A stretch of DNA of 64,000 nucleotides from JBNAGF01 sp049801055 (GTDB lineage: Bacteria; Pseudomonadota; Alphaproteobacteria; Rhodobacterales; Rhodobacteraceae). Both the position numbers and the translations under genes were made by a program. This document shows positions 26,371 to 35,248 of the stretch, one piece after another; within the stretch, counting starts at the first letter, position 1, and every line of letters begins with the position of its first letter. The stretch lies in NCBI RefSeq assembly GCF_049801055.1, contig NZ_JBNAGF010000008.1, forward strand, positions 1 to 64,000, given 5' to 3'. The notes under the pieces were generated by a model, which worked only from the letters and a program-made list of their open reading frames with translations, searched no databases and had not been told where the DNA came from.

Positions 26371-28206
26371 ATGACCTTCATCCTAGGCATATCGGCCTTC
26401 TACCATGACAGCGCCGCGGCTTTGTTGCGCGATGGTGAGATCATGGCGGCAGCGCAGGAAGAGCGCTTTACCCGAAAAAAGCACGACCCCGGATTTCCCC
26501 AGCGCGCGATCGAATATGTGCTGGACGAGGCTGGGATCGACTTCGGTGATGTCGACACGGTGGTGTTTTACGACAAGCCGTTGCTCAAGTTTGAACGCCT
26601 TCTGGAAACCTACATTGGCAACGCGCCGAGAGGATTTGCATCGTTCCGTCGGGCCATTCCGGTCTGGCTTCGGGAAAAGCTCTTTCTCAAGGATTTCTTG
26701 TTCAAGGAGCTGCGCAAACTCGACAAGGGCTTTAAGGCCGATCAACTGGCCTTTTCCGAGCACCATTTCAGCCATGCTGCCAGCGCATTCTATCCGTCTC
26801 CGTTTGACGAGGCGGTAGTACTGACACTGGATGGGGTCGGCGAATGGGCCACCACCAGTGTTGCAATCGGGCGTGGTAACAAGCTGACCATCGAAAAAGA
26901 GCTGCATTTCCCGCATTCTCTGGGTCTGCTCTATTCCGCTTTCACCTATTACACCGGTTTCAAGGTCAACAGCGGTGAATACAAGTTGATGGGCCTCGCG
27001 CCGTATGGAGAGCCGATCTACCGCGACCTGATTCTCGACAAGATTGTGGACCTGAAAGAGGATGGCACGTTCCGTCTGGATCAGGATTATTTCAACTACA
27101 TGACCGGTTTGACGATGACGAACCGGAAGTTTTCGGACCTGTTCGGTGAACCGGTGCGGCGTCCGGACGAGGACGACCTGACCCAGTTTCACATGGATGT
27201 AGCTGCATCGATCCAAGCAGTGACCGAAGAGTCCGTGTTGCGCATGGCGAGGTCTTTGGCAGCCGAATACAAGATCCCCAATCTCTGCCTCGCCGGTGGT
27301 GTCGCGCTCAACTGTGTTGCCAATGGAAAAATGCTGCGCGACGGCGCCTTTGAAAACATCTGGGTTCAGCCCGCATCCGGGGACGCAGGTGGCGCGCTGG
27401 GCGCGGCGCAGGCGATGTGGCACCACGAAATGGAAAAGCCGCGCAAGGCAGTCCCGAATGATGCCATGAAGGGGGCCTATCTGGGTCCAAGCTACAATGA
27501 CGATGCAATCGCGGCCGAACTCACGGCCTGTGGTGCGGTACTGGAAACCGTCGACACGGATACAATGATTGCGACGACAGCCGATGCCCTTGCCGACGGG
27601 CAGGCGATCGGCTGGTTTCAGGGCCGGATGGAATTCGGTCCCCGGGCATTGGGTGGACGTTCGATTCTGGGCGATCCCCGTTCAGATGAAACCCAGCGCG
27701 TTCTGAACCTCAAGGTCAAGTATCGCGAAAGCTTCCGTCCGTTCGCGCCTTCGGTGTTGCGGGAACATGTTTCGGACTGGTTCGAGCACGATGGCGACAG
27801 CCCCTACATGCTGATGGTCGCGGATGTCGTCGACAAACGGCGGGTAGAGATGAATGAGGAGCAAAAGCAGCTCTTTGGTATCGACAAGCTCAATATCCGT
27901 CGCTCGGACGTCCCCGCGATTACCCATGTCGATTATTCGGCCCGACTGCAGACAGTGCACAAAGAAACGAACCCGCTCTATCACGCGGTGATCTCGGCTT
28001 TTCACGAACGCACCGGTTGCCCTCTGGTCGTGAATACCTCGTTCAACGTGAGAGGAGAGCCCATCGTCTGCTCTCCGACGGACGCATTTCACTGCTTCAT
28101 GGGTACCGAACTGGATCTGCTGGTTGTCGGGAACACGATCATGCGAAAGGCCGACCAACCCGAAGCATTGATTTCCGACTACAAGGACAAGTACGAACTG
28201 GACTGA
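26371..28206 (+). CDS. O-carbamoyltransferase (NodU/CmcH/SxtI family)
   Basis: This 611-aa enzyme transfers a carbamoyl group from carbamoyl phosphate to a hydroxyl via an ATP-derived adenylate. The N-terminal ASKHA/Kae1-like domain shows FILGISAFYHDSAAALL at the start, HHFSHAASAFYPSPF (about 131), LTLDGVGEWATTSV (about 151) and LAGGVALNCVANGK (about 307). The C-terminal carbamoyltransferase domain shows GRMEFGPRALGGRSILGDPR (about 418-437), SFRPFAPSVL and VNTSFNVRGEPIV. Length and motifs are complete. The acceptor is unknown: no sugar, nodulation or saxitoxin biosynthesis genes are adjacent. The two preceding small membrane proteins suggest a membrane-linked acceptor such as a glycolipid or polysaccharide. 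Confidence 0.88.
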   Translation: MTFILGISAFYHDSAAALLRDGEIMAAAQEERFTRKKHDPGFPQRAIEYVLDEAGIDFGDVDTVVFYDKPLLKFERLLETYIGNAPRGFASFRRAIPVWLREKLFLKDFLFKELRKLDKGFKADQLAFSEHHFSHAASAFYPSPFDEAVVLTLDGVGEWATTSVAIGRGNKLTIEKELHFPHSLGLLYSAFTYYTGFKVNSGEYKLMGLAPYGEPIYRDLILDKIVDLKEDGTFRLDQDYFNYMTGLTMTNRKFSDLFGEPVRRPDEDDLTQFHMDVAASIQAVTEESVLRMARSLAAEYKIPNLCLAGGVALNCVANGKMLRDGAFENIWVQPASGDAGGALGAAQAMWHHEMEKPRKAVPNDAMKGAYLGPSYNDDAIAAELTACGAVLETVDTDTMIATTADALADGQAIGWFQGRMEFGPRALGGRSILGDPRSDETQRVLNLKVKYRESFRPFAPSVLREHVSDWFEHDGDSPYMLMVADVVDKRRVEMNEEQKQLFGIDKLNIRRSDVPAITHVDYSARLQTVHKETNPLYHAVISAFHERTGCPLVVNTSFNVRGEPIVCSPTDAFHCFMGTELDLLVVGNTIMRKADQPEALISDYKDKYELD

Positions 28207-28230
28207 TCGGCAGGTTCAGAACAATCGTTG

Positions 28231-28707
28231 TCAGGCTGCCTCGTAGTGGGTGAAAATTTCTGGCGGCCCATCCTTGCGGATCAGATAGACCGTGTAAGCC
28301 TCGCGTTCGCTTTCCGGCCCCATCCCGGGCGACCCGTAAGGCATGTCCGGCACGGCCAGCCCCACCGCGTCCGGCTGTTCCTGCAGCAGGCGTCGGATAT
28401 CAGCGGGCGGCACATGCCCTTCGATCATGTAGCCGTCGATCTTGCCGGTGTGACACGAGGTCATTTTCTGGGGAATGCCATTGTCGAACTTGTAGCGGAA
28501 CAGGGCCGTTCCGGTACTATTCTCCATTGTAACGTCAAAGCCGTCCTGTTTCAGGATGTCTATCCAAGCACTGCAACAACCGCAATTTGGATCCTTGAGA
28601 ACGTGGATGGAGGGCTGCGACGCGGCCAGAGATTGTGTCGCTACGTTTGCCGCAATTACGCCAATTCCTGCCAAAACCGTCCGGCGGTTCATACACATCG
28701 GGTTCAT
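28231..28707 (-). CDS. DUF411 secreted metal-binding protein
   Basis: This 158-aa protein has an N-terminal export signal containing twin arginines (MNRRTVLAGIGVIAANVATQ, residues 6-25), so it is periplasmic. The DUF411 domain includes VLKDPNCGCCSAWIDIL (Cys pair near residue 43), TSCHTGKIDGYMIEGHVP and AVPDMPYGSPGM. DUF411 proteins accompany copper resistance genes and probably bind metal through these Cys and His residues. The start at 28707 has GGAGGAAAA immediately upstream. It lies 142 bp after the multicopper oxidase gene, with its own promoter possible (TTGACA at 28798-28803 on the minus strand). Confidence 0.83.
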   Translation of the reverse strand: MNPMCMNRRTVLAGIGVIAANVATQSLAASQPSIHVLKDPNCGCCSAWIDILKQDGFDVTMENSTGTALFRYKFDNGIPQKMTSCHTGKIDGYMIEGHVPPADIRRLLQEQPDAVGLAVPDMPYGSPGMGPESEREAYTVYLIRKDGPPEIFTHYEAA

Positions 28708-28849
28708 TTTTCCTCCAATGGTTTTCCGGTGCTCGCCCGGTCGTTCGCGGTGAGTTTGAGCGGAGCCTCTCACAGCGCTCTCCTGTCTCACCATGATTAA
28801 TGTCAAGTCTTTGCAGTATCAGCCCGCCAGCACGCGTGTCGGGTGCTGA

Positions 28850-30229
28850 TTATCCAACCCTGAGCCACGTTTTCATCCCCGCGGTCTGATGAGACAGCAT
28901 ATGGCAGTGAAACAGCCAGTCACCGGGGTTGTCTGCGACGAAGACTATCTCGCGACTCTGAGAGCGATCTACCAATAGCGTATCCCGCAACGGGCCGTAG
29001 GTCCCGTCTGGGCGCAGCTCGCGAAAATGGTGCCCATGCAGATGCATAGCATGAGGAAACGCAGTTTCGTTCTTTAAGGACATCTGCACTGTTTCGCCCA
29101 GAGATACTTCGGCGAACGGGGCGTCAGGCAGTCCGGCAACCCCGTTCAGAGTCCAAACCTGACCATTCTCGACGAGCTCTCTCATACCCATCATTTGGCC
29201 TTTGTATATACCTTCACGCAGACCACCCATTGCCCCGCCTTCCATCGTCATCGGCAATTGCCTTGTGACTGCATCTACGGTGGCCTTTTCGACAGGATTG
29301 GGCGGGAGGGGCACTGGCGCCTGACGACGGGAACGGGACTGATCTCCGGTAACTGTGAACTCGGCCAGCACGTAACCCTTGTCCCCTTCCTGCTGCAGGA
29401 TCATTGCCGTGTCCGGTGCCTCGGTGGTAACGTCAGCAAAAACATCGGCCCGCTGGGCCGGAGCAAGCACGATACCATTCAGTGGTTGCGGCGTTTCCAG
29501 AGGCATGCCGTCCAAGGCCATCACCCAGCCTTCCATACCCCTCAGGCGCAGCCGCAAGATCCGGTCCGTGCTAGGATTTATGAACCGAACCCGCAGACGG
29601 TCATTGCGACTGAGCGATGTCACCTTTGGGATCATTTCGATGTGGACATAGTTTCCCAGTCGCCCGGCGTGGGACAGATCGTGCATCTGATTAAAGCTGT
29701 CGTGGATTTGCGCCGTATCAGTCATGCGCCAGTCATCGACCATGACAATGAGATCATGGTCGACATCGCCTTCTTGAGGTTCATTCACAATCAGAGGGCC
29801 ATACAGGCCTCGGGCGACCTGCTCAGCAGATTGGTTGTGTGAATGATACCAGAATGTCCCGGCATCCGGCATCCGGCAGTCATATTCGAACTGGCCGCCG
29901 GTCGGCACTGCGTCCTGAGTAATGCCGGGAACTCCGTCCATCGCGTTTTCGACACGCACTCCGTGCCAGTGAACGGCAGTGGGCTGCGGGAGCTCATTGA
30001 CCAGCCTGCGCCGCAGACGCTGGCCTTGGGTCAGCTGAATCAACGGACCGGGAACGCCGCCATCATAGCCCCAGATTGCGGTTTCGGGGTATTCCGACGG
30101 CGCAAGCCGGGCAAAACCCTCGCGCGCGGTCAGAATGGTCATCTGGCCCGAGGTGCCGGCCATCGCCGGAACGGCGGCCAAGGCAGCGATACCGCCCAAC
30201 ATTTCACGACGTGTCACATTCAAGGTCAA
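28850..30229 (-). CDS. Multicopper oxidase (CopA/CueO-like), exported
   Basis: This 459-aa periplasmic oxidase has a twin-arginine signal (TRREMLGGIAALAAVPAMA). All four copper-binding motifs are visible: HWHGVRVE (about 93), WYHSHNQ (about 134), HAMHLHGHHF (about 391) and the C-terminal HCHMLSHQTAGM (about 442), whose Cys and final Met form the type 1 site. It would oxidise Cu(I) or organic substrates. Its start overlaps the di-heme cytochrome stop by 4 bp (ATGA), so an electron-transfer link with that cytochrome is plausible. Confidence 0.9.
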   Translation of the reverse strand: MTLNVTRREMLGGIAALAAVPAMAGTSGQMTILTAREGFARLAPSEYPETAIWGYDGGVPGPLIQLTQGQRLRRRLVNELPQPTAVHWHGVRVENAMDGVPGITQDAVPTGGQFEYDCRMPDAGTFWYHSHNQSAEQVARGLYGPLIVNEPQEGDVDHDLIVMVDDWRMTDTAQIHDSFNQMHDLSHAGRLGNYVHIEMIPKVTSLSRNDRLRVRFINPSTDRILRLRLRGMEGWVMALDGMPLETPQPLNGIVLAPAQRADVFADVTTEAPDTAMILQQEGDKGYVLAEFTVTGDQSRSRRQAPVPLPPNPVEKATVDAVTRQLPMTMEGGAMGGLREGIYKGQMMGMRELVENGQVWTLNGVAGLPDAPFAEVSLGETVQMSLKNETAFPHAMHLHGHHFRELRPDGTYGPLRDTLLVDRSQSREIVFVADNPGDWLFHCHMLSHQTAGMKTWLRVG

Positions 30230-31125
30230 TTTTCGGACTCCTCGTCCAACAGATAGGTGGCGATGGCTCGGCGGTCCAGTTCGGTCAGGTATTGGGTGCC
30301 ATGGAGGACAACCTCTCCCATGGGTCCACCAAACGCATCTCCGTCGACGGTAACACCGGTTTGCAGAGCATAGGCGATATCTTCTTTGGCCCAGTTGCGC
30401 GACCGGAGGCCTTTGGGATCGATCCGGGGTGCTTTTCCCTCTCCCGGGATCGCGGCGTTTCCCATTAGCCGGGCGTTGGCCTTACGCGCGCCGACCAGAT
30501 TGCGCGGTGTATGGCAGGCCCCGCAATGCGCGGCCCCTTCCACAAGCGCCCGGCCGCGATTCCATTCGCTGCTTTTGCCTTTCACGGGTTCGGTAGCGGG
30601 AGTTCGGAGAAAGGCCGCACGCCAGAATTTGAGACCCCATCGTTGGTTGAATGGGAACCGCATCGCGTTAGACCGCGAGGCCTGAGCAACCGGTGGCACC
30701 GTTTGGAACGCGGCCCAGAGGTCAGCCACATCCTGATCAGAGAAGTTGGCGTAGAACGGGTATGGGAAGGCGGGATAATAGGGCTCTCCGTCTGGCGAGA
30801 TGCCCTGCCGAACTGCCTTGGCAAAACTGCTTAGATCCCAATCGCCGATGCCGTGTTCAGGATCAGTGGTCAGGTTGGGGGCAAACAGGGTTCCGAATGG
30901 CGTCGGCAAATCGGGCCCGCCCGCCAATGGCGGCCCGCCAGCGGCGAAATCCGTGTGGCAAGCAATACAGCCACTGGCCCGGGCCAGATACGCGCCCCTT
31001 TGTGCGTCACCGGCCATCACGACGTTAGCCTCGTGCCCAATTGGCCAAGTGGCAGCGGCGACCATCACGATGCCGCCAGCCAGCGCAGTCAATCCCGCCA
31101 GCCTAAACAGGCGTGGCATATTCAT
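30226..31125 (-). CDS. Di-heme c-type cytochrome
   Basis: This 299-aa protein has an N-terminal signal/anchor (LAGLTALAGGIVMVAAATW) and two CxxCH heme sites: CIACH at about 53 and CGACH at about 199. Probable axial Met residues lie in the following loops. The layout is that of alcohol/gluconate dehydrogenase-type cytochrome subunits. It starts 4 bp inside the cytochrome c'-like gene and is coupled to the multicopper oxidase gene, so it probably passes electrons in the periplasm. The partner enzyme is not certain. Confidence 0.87.
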   Translation of the reverse strand: MNMPRLFRLAGLTALAGGIVMVAAATWPIGHEANVVMAGDAQRGAYLARASGCIACHTDFAAGGPPLAGGPDLPTPFGTLFAPNLTTDPEHGIGDWDLSSFAKAVRQGISPDGEPYYPAFPYPFYANFSDQDVADLWAAFQTVPPVAQASRSNAMRFPFNQRWGLKFWRAAFLRTPATEPVKGKSSEWNRGRALVEGAAHCGACHTPRNLVGARKANARLMGNAAIPGEGKAPRIDPKGLRSRNWAKEDIAYALQTGVTVDGDAFGGPMGEVVLHGTQYLTELDRRAIATYLLDEESEN

Positions 31126-31679
31126 TCTTTCCGAAAGCGTGTGTGGCAGGCCGAGCAGGTCTGGCTCATCAGGGTAAAAACACGGTCTGCGGGCATCTGC
31201 GCAAGTGTCTGTATGTCATTCACGGACGCAGTATCGGCGCTTGCCGTCCCCATCATCGAAGTTCCCATCATAGAACTTTGGCTTGAGGCGGGATCCTCCT
31301 TCGAGAACCCATTGGCAGACGCAGCGGCCAGTCCGTCTGCCAATTCTTCGAGGCGAAGTGCCAAATCGACAAAGGCTTGCCAATCTTCCCATATCGAAGG
31401 GAGTGCTTCGGATGGCCCGTGCACCGATCCTTCGGGAAACAGCGTCAGCAAGGGTTGACCGGCATGCTTTCCAATATCTTGTGCGGCCTTCTTGATTGTT
31501 GCGCTGTCATAGGCCGTCTGCCCTTTCATCATCGGGGCAATGACCTTCACGGCGTCTTTCATGACGTCCATGCCATCCATGCGCTCCTTAACGACGCCGG
31601 TTGCTCCGCTGTGCGCCACGGCCATCGCCGCGATGACCGACGCCGCGGTGGCGCCAGAGAAAAGTCGTGCGAACTTCAT
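31122..31679 (-). CDS. Cytochrome c'-type (c-556-like) monoheme protein
   Basis: This 185-aa secreted cytochrome has a signal peptide of about 23 residues (ending MAVAHSG). The C-terminal heme motif is CSACHTRFRKE at residues about 175-185, as in the four-helix cytochrome c'/c-556 family. The segment rich in Ser, Met and Gly (SSQSSMMGTSMMGTASAD, about 137) is longer than usual and could be a metal-binding methionine-rich loop, suggestive in a copper locus. It is coupled by a 4-bp overlap to the di-heme cytochrome gene. Confidence 0.83.
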   Translation of the reverse strand: MKFARLFSGATAASVIAAMAVAHSGATGVVKERMDGMDVMKDAVKVIAPMMKGQTAYDSATIKKAAQDIGKHAGQPLLTLFPEGSVHGPSEALPSIWEDWQAFVDLALRLEELADGLAAASANGFSKEDPASSQSSMMGTSMMGTASADTASVNDIQTLAQMPADRVFTLMSQTCSACHTRFRKE

Positions 31680-31723
31680 GGGTTGTTTCCTCTGTTTCGG
31701 GATCTGATAGCTAAAGTGCCAAA

Positions 31724-32050
31724 TCAGACCAGAAAACGTGGAGGCGGTGGGTCAAGGTCAGGCATTGTGCCTGACGGTCGTAGATTTCGGCCGTCGTGGC
31801 ACAATTCTCCGCGGTGCATCTCAACCGGCTCGAATTTCTGGCCACCGGGAATAATCAGGGAAATGCAGGCGATACCGCCTAGACAATGCTCGAAGGCCGC
31901 ATTTGCTCTTTCGAAGACGACAACCGTGGACGCTTGCGGTTCACCAGCATGCGCGTCATGTGCACGGGCATCCTTTGGAGCAAACATCACGAACGCGGCA
32001 CCGAGTATCAGCGCTGTAACAAGGAAAGTTATTCGTCGCGACAAAGCCAT
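31724..32050 (-). CDS. Small secreted protein of unknown function
   Basis: This 108-aa protein has a clear signal peptide (MALSRRITFLVTALILGAAF, then APKDARA). The mature part begins HDAHAG and has three Cys (EHCLGGIAC and ELCHDGR) and ends PPPPRFLV. I do not recognise the family. The His/Cys content and position at the head of a copper/cytochrome gene set suggest metal or redox handling. The ATG at 32050 is chosen because it begins the signal peptide; there is no strong ribosome-binding site. Confidence 0.6.
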   Translation of the reverse strand: MALSRRITFLVTALILGAAFVMFAPKDARAHDAHAGEPQASTVVVFERANAAFEHCLGGIACISLIIPGGQKFEPVEMHRGELCHDGRNLRPSGTMPDLDPPPPRFLV

Positions 32051-32408
32051 GCGTGATTGTGTGCGCTCGTTGATCAGAGAGTTCGATTTGTCCGTCAGCA
32101 TAGCGTTAAGAGCTATCGAAGTCAGGTCACGATATGGCGAAACCTGACGTGTCCGCAAGCAAGCGTTGGCGGGGCAAAGGACGCGAACATTTTCTTCGGC
32201 AGACGCATTCAGTCGGCAATTCGGATGACGATCCAGCCCGTCTGCGTTAGATCAATAACTTGGTTTCACTCCAATTGGTTGACCCCTGTGTATGCGGAAG
32301 ACGTATTCTGGGGTTGAAGCGCCAGAATCGGAAAGCCCGTCATTGCGGGAACTCAAAATGAGACTGACAGTGACCCTGCCCCAATTGGGCGCAGGATTAC
32401 TTTGGGTA
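32051..32408. other. Gap at head of the cytochrome/copper genes
   Basis: These 358 bases hold the probable promoter of the leftward cytochrome set. I see no gene and no convincing terminator. It borders the decayed amidohydrolase. Confidence 0.4.
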
Positions 32409-33232
32409 TTAGATTTCGTTTTTTTAGATCACGCCATCTTTGATGATCAGGTCGAAATGTTCTTACGGATTTCCAATAAGTTCGATGTCTTCTAGGGGAT
32501 ATCCGTCCACAAGTAAGATGTCCGCATAAGCCCCTTCTTGAATGACGCCGAGCGGACCTTCTTGGTATGGGCGACGTGGGCCACTGAGCTCTAGCAGGCG
32601 CGCGTTTTCCGAGGTCGCGATCTTGAACGCCTGATAGGGCGACATCCAGGTACCCATTCTCACGAGATAGAGACTCTGTTGCCACGCCTTGGAAGGATCC
32701 ATGAGCTGGTCAGTTCCGAAGGCAAGGTTCACGCCGAGTTCGACTGCCAGGGGATAGAGCGAATTGACCGCGACCATCACCTGTTTCCATTTTGCGGCGC
32801 TTACCGGGCTGGCCCAGACCATATCGTCTTCGAACATCGCCTGGGGACGGAGCCAAGCGCCTTTTTCTTTCACCAGTTCCAGTGTTTCCGCGATGCAAAG
32901 AAACCGTTCTCGATGGACGAGCGTACCCCACGGTCGGTCATGATATGCGCGAGGACGTAAGTGTTGAAGTTTGCGGCCTCTTCGACCACGGCTCGAATTT
33001 CGTCGACCGAGTATTCGCTGACGTCCAGCGGATCGAATTGGGATGATACGCCCCCTCCGGTGGTGATTTTAATCTGCGAGGCCCCAAACTTGAGGATTTC
33101 ACGCGTTCTCCTGCGGATTTCGGGCGCGCCGTCCGACACCATCGCCATCATATTTCGCTCCCAGTAACTCAGTTCCGAGCCCGGGTTGCGAGGGTTTTCA
33201 AGAATTTGGCGAGGAGTGGGCTTCGTAGACAC
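32409..33232 (-). pseudogene. Amidohydrolase pseudogene (truncated, frameshifted, two stops)
   Basis: Two minus-strand frames together give the C-terminal two thirds of an imidazolonepropionase-like amidohydrolase. Residues coded from 33232 include LKFGASQIKITTGGGVSS and TYVLAHIMTDRGVRSSIENG. After a frameshift near 32873-32900 the other frame continues LVKEKGAWLRPQAM, LAFGTDQLMDP and LLELSGPRRPYQEGPLGVI. In-frame TAA codons interrupt the tail at 32463-32465 and 32424-32426, after which the normal end (DLIIKDGVI, KN) is still readable to 32409. The N-terminal HxH metal site is missing. Four kinds of damage make it non-functional. Confidence 0.88.
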
Positions 33233-34046
33233 CCGGATATACAGATTGAAGCTGGCCCCAAAAACACTGGTCCGAACAGCGCAGAATAGCGCGAGTGCTC
33301 ACTTTTCAGTGCCCGTTACCGGTGCCGAGTGTTGGTCGGTGAACGGGATGGCTCTGAAGCCCATTGCGATCTTTAAAAATAGGAACACCAATGAAACAGA
33401 GGTTTTGGCCGAGCACCGGGACCCGATCTGTGGTCGTTTCCCTTTGCCGCTGTTCCTTGCCAAGTTTCGCCAGCTGACCGGGCGAGAGTTTACAACCGGG
33501 AACTCTCCGACTCTCTGCTGTGAACTGTCTCCACTGACACATCAGGCGCTGGTTCGCCGTCTGGAAGAGGTCATCCTGTTCGCGCCGAACTGGGACAAAA
33601 ATCGAATGCAGGGCGCTATTGCAGATGCGCTTGCTCAAGCCGTCGCGGTAACATCGGACTTCGAGAGGGAATGTGAATCGATCTCTCTACTCAAAATGCG
33701 AAGGTTGGTCACCGAAGCACGCGAAATCGCGTCAGCGCACCCAACAGGCGCAGTTTCGATGTCCATGCTGTGCCGCGAAACCGGCGTTACAGCGCCGACA
33801 TTGATCAAGGCGTTCAGAAGCATAACGGGCAAAAACTCGTCAAAGTACTTTGCGCTCCAGCGCCTCTCGCGAGTTCATGAAATGCTGTCCAAAGGTGGAC
33901 ACGCCCGCAGTGCTGAAAAAGCCTCATCGCTTGCGAATGGTTTCAATGACCTCGGTCGCTTCGGATCCTTGTTTCGGAGCGTCTATGGCGTGTTGCCCTC
34001 CGAGTTTCCACGGGGTGACAGCGAATCCAACGAGGCAATGCGGTAA
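33186..34046 (+). CDS. AraC-family regulator, probably 5'-truncated
   Basis: The C-terminal 110 residues form an AraC DNA-binding domain (VSMSMLCRETGVTAPTLIKA, then NDLGRFGSLFRSVYGVLPSEF). The N-terminal part resembles the sensory domain of one-domain-plus-AraC regulators (VTGAECWSVNGMALKPIA; CGRFPLPLFLAKF) but lacks its usual first 60 or so residues. The frame runs into the truncated end of the amidohydrolase on the other strand, so one deletion probably cut both. A protein could still start at ATG 33348. It may be non-functional. Confidence 0.55.
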   Translation: MRGFSRIWRGVGFVDTRIYRLKLAPKTLVRTAQNSASAHFSVPVTGAECWSVNGMALKPIAIFKNRNTNETEVLAEHRDPICGRFPLPLFLAKFRQLTGREFTTGNSPTLCCELSPLTHQALVRRLEEVILFAPNWDKNRMQGAIADALAQAVAVTSDFERECESISLLKMRRLVTEAREIASAHPTGAVSMSMLCRETGVTAPTLIKAFRSITGKNSSKYFALQRLSRVHEMLSKGGHARSAEKASSLANGFNDLGRFGSLFRSVYGVLPSEFPRGDSESNEAMR

Positions 34047-34215
34047 CAGCCCTTTCGATTTGCTCTCAAATGGCCGAGCCCCCTAAACGTGTCCGAAGTC
34101 TTTCCGCGCTCCAGACCAGTGACTTGCGTTCGCGTCAGCAGGTTTTGGCGGCTTTTATCTTCGTCATAGATCGCTAGTTTCTGGTCCATACATCGACATA
34201 CCGGAGGTGACCTCG

Positions 34216-34551
34216 ATGATTGCACTGTATTTGAATGTTTTTCGCCTTTTGAAGGCGATAGCGCGATCTTGGGAAAACCACATGTTTCGAGGCGCGCTAT
34301 TTCTCGCAATTCTGCTCTTGTTGTCTGGCACACTCTTTTATCGAAGCGTCGAAGGTTGGTCCTGGGTGGATGCTTTGTATTTCAGCGCAACCACGATCTC
34401 GACAGTTGGATTGGGAGACCTGTCTCCGTCAACGGGCATCGGCAAGATCTTCACGGTTCTTTATATCTTTGTGGGTGTCGGCGTCTTCGTGGCGCTGTTT
34501 GCGCAGTTTACCAAGGCCCTTCTCAGGGACTACGGCGAAGAAGAGCAGTAA
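34216..34551 (+). CDS. Small two-helix potassium-channel-like protein
   Basis: This 111-aa protein has two membrane helices (FRGALFLAILLLLSGTLFY and IFTVLYIFVGVGVFVALFAQF) around a pore loop with selectivity filter STVGLGD (residues about 63-69), a TVGYGD variant. This is the Ion_trans_2 / KcsA-like architecture without a cytoplasmic regulatory domain. It would assemble as a tetramer in the inner membrane. GGAGGTGA lies 6 nt before the ATG at 34216, which favours that start over GTG 34207. Confidence 0.85.
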   Translation: MIALYLNVFRLLKAIARSWENHMFRGALFLAILLLLSGTLFYRSVEGWSWVDALYFSATTISTVGLGDLSPSTGIGKIFTVLYIFVGVGVFVALFAQFTKALLRDYGEEEQ

Positions 34552-34849
34552 GATGGAAGGTGACGTTCGCCAGTACTTTTCTTGACCAATGAACGGAAAG
34601 GGAGCGCATCCGCCTTGGACACAGACCGGACTACTACCGCAGCCTATTCGGATTTCGGTTCTGTGTGGCTTATCCAACCTTTGCAGCAGGGCAGAGAGCA
34701 CGACGCAATTGAATGACTGCACTGCGGGCGAAGCCGGTACCGCAACGAATTGATTGATGCCAGCTTGCTGCTGCTGATGGGTCAGATGCCCAACTGGCCC
34801 GGTGGCCCTCTGTCGGACTTTCAGTACACCTTGGGGCTGACCTTTTCGC
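34552..34849. other. Gap after the channel gene
   Basis: In about 300 bases I see no gene, terminator or RNA. The base composition resembles the decayed stretch to its left. Confidence 0.35.
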
Positions 34850-35248
34850 TCAATCCACCAAGTTGCGGGTCAGGACAACACCTCGCCCGAAGCTTGGCGT
34901 GGTCCTTTGTGGTATCACTCGGGCCAGTGCGGGTTCAGCAAGCCGTATCATCGGGTTTAGGTGGTCAGCTGTTGGCATGCGGTTGAGCCAAAACCAATGC
35001 GCATGCCCGCTCACCTCAATCCCGTGCTTTGCCACGGCAACGTTGAGTTCCGCCGCGCGTATCATTCCGGCTCGACAGCCTCGAATGTTGAGCGGGACCG
35101 GCGCGTCGTGGTGTAAGCCATCGACCTCGATGATCGGGGCAAAGCTGAGTTTCACAACCGCATGACGGAGATTTCGGCGCTGCATCAGATCGGTAATTGA
35201 GGTTCGCAACGGGAAATATCCATCCAGGATGTCATCGAACGCGGGCAT
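34850..35248 (-). CDS. Unknown 132-aa protein after the GS-like gene
   Basis: The ATG at 35248 directly abuts the stop of the glutamine synthetase-like gene, so translation is likely coupled. The product has no signal or membrane segment. It contains the stretches LRHAVVKLSFAPIIEVDGLHHD, RAAELNVAVAKHGIEVSGHAH (parts of longer runs) and WFWLNRMPTADHLNPM. Several His residues (positions about 60-61, 100, 102) could bind metal. I do not recognise the family. It might be a truncated copy of a longer protein, as the C-terminus (FGRGVVLTRNLVD) ends abruptly beside decayed DNA. Confidence 0.5.
   Translation of the reverse strand: MPAFDDILDGYFPLRTSITDLMQRRNLRHAVVKLSFAPIIEVDGLHHDAPVPLNIRGCRAGMIRAAELNVAVAKHGIEVSGHAHWFWLNRMPTADHLNPMIRLAEPALARVIPQRTTPSFGRGVVLTRNLVD

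Noticed and set aside
26383..27426. 347-aa minus-strand open frame inside the carbamoyltransferase gene
   Set aside because: Antisense shadow; the plus frame has all family motifs.
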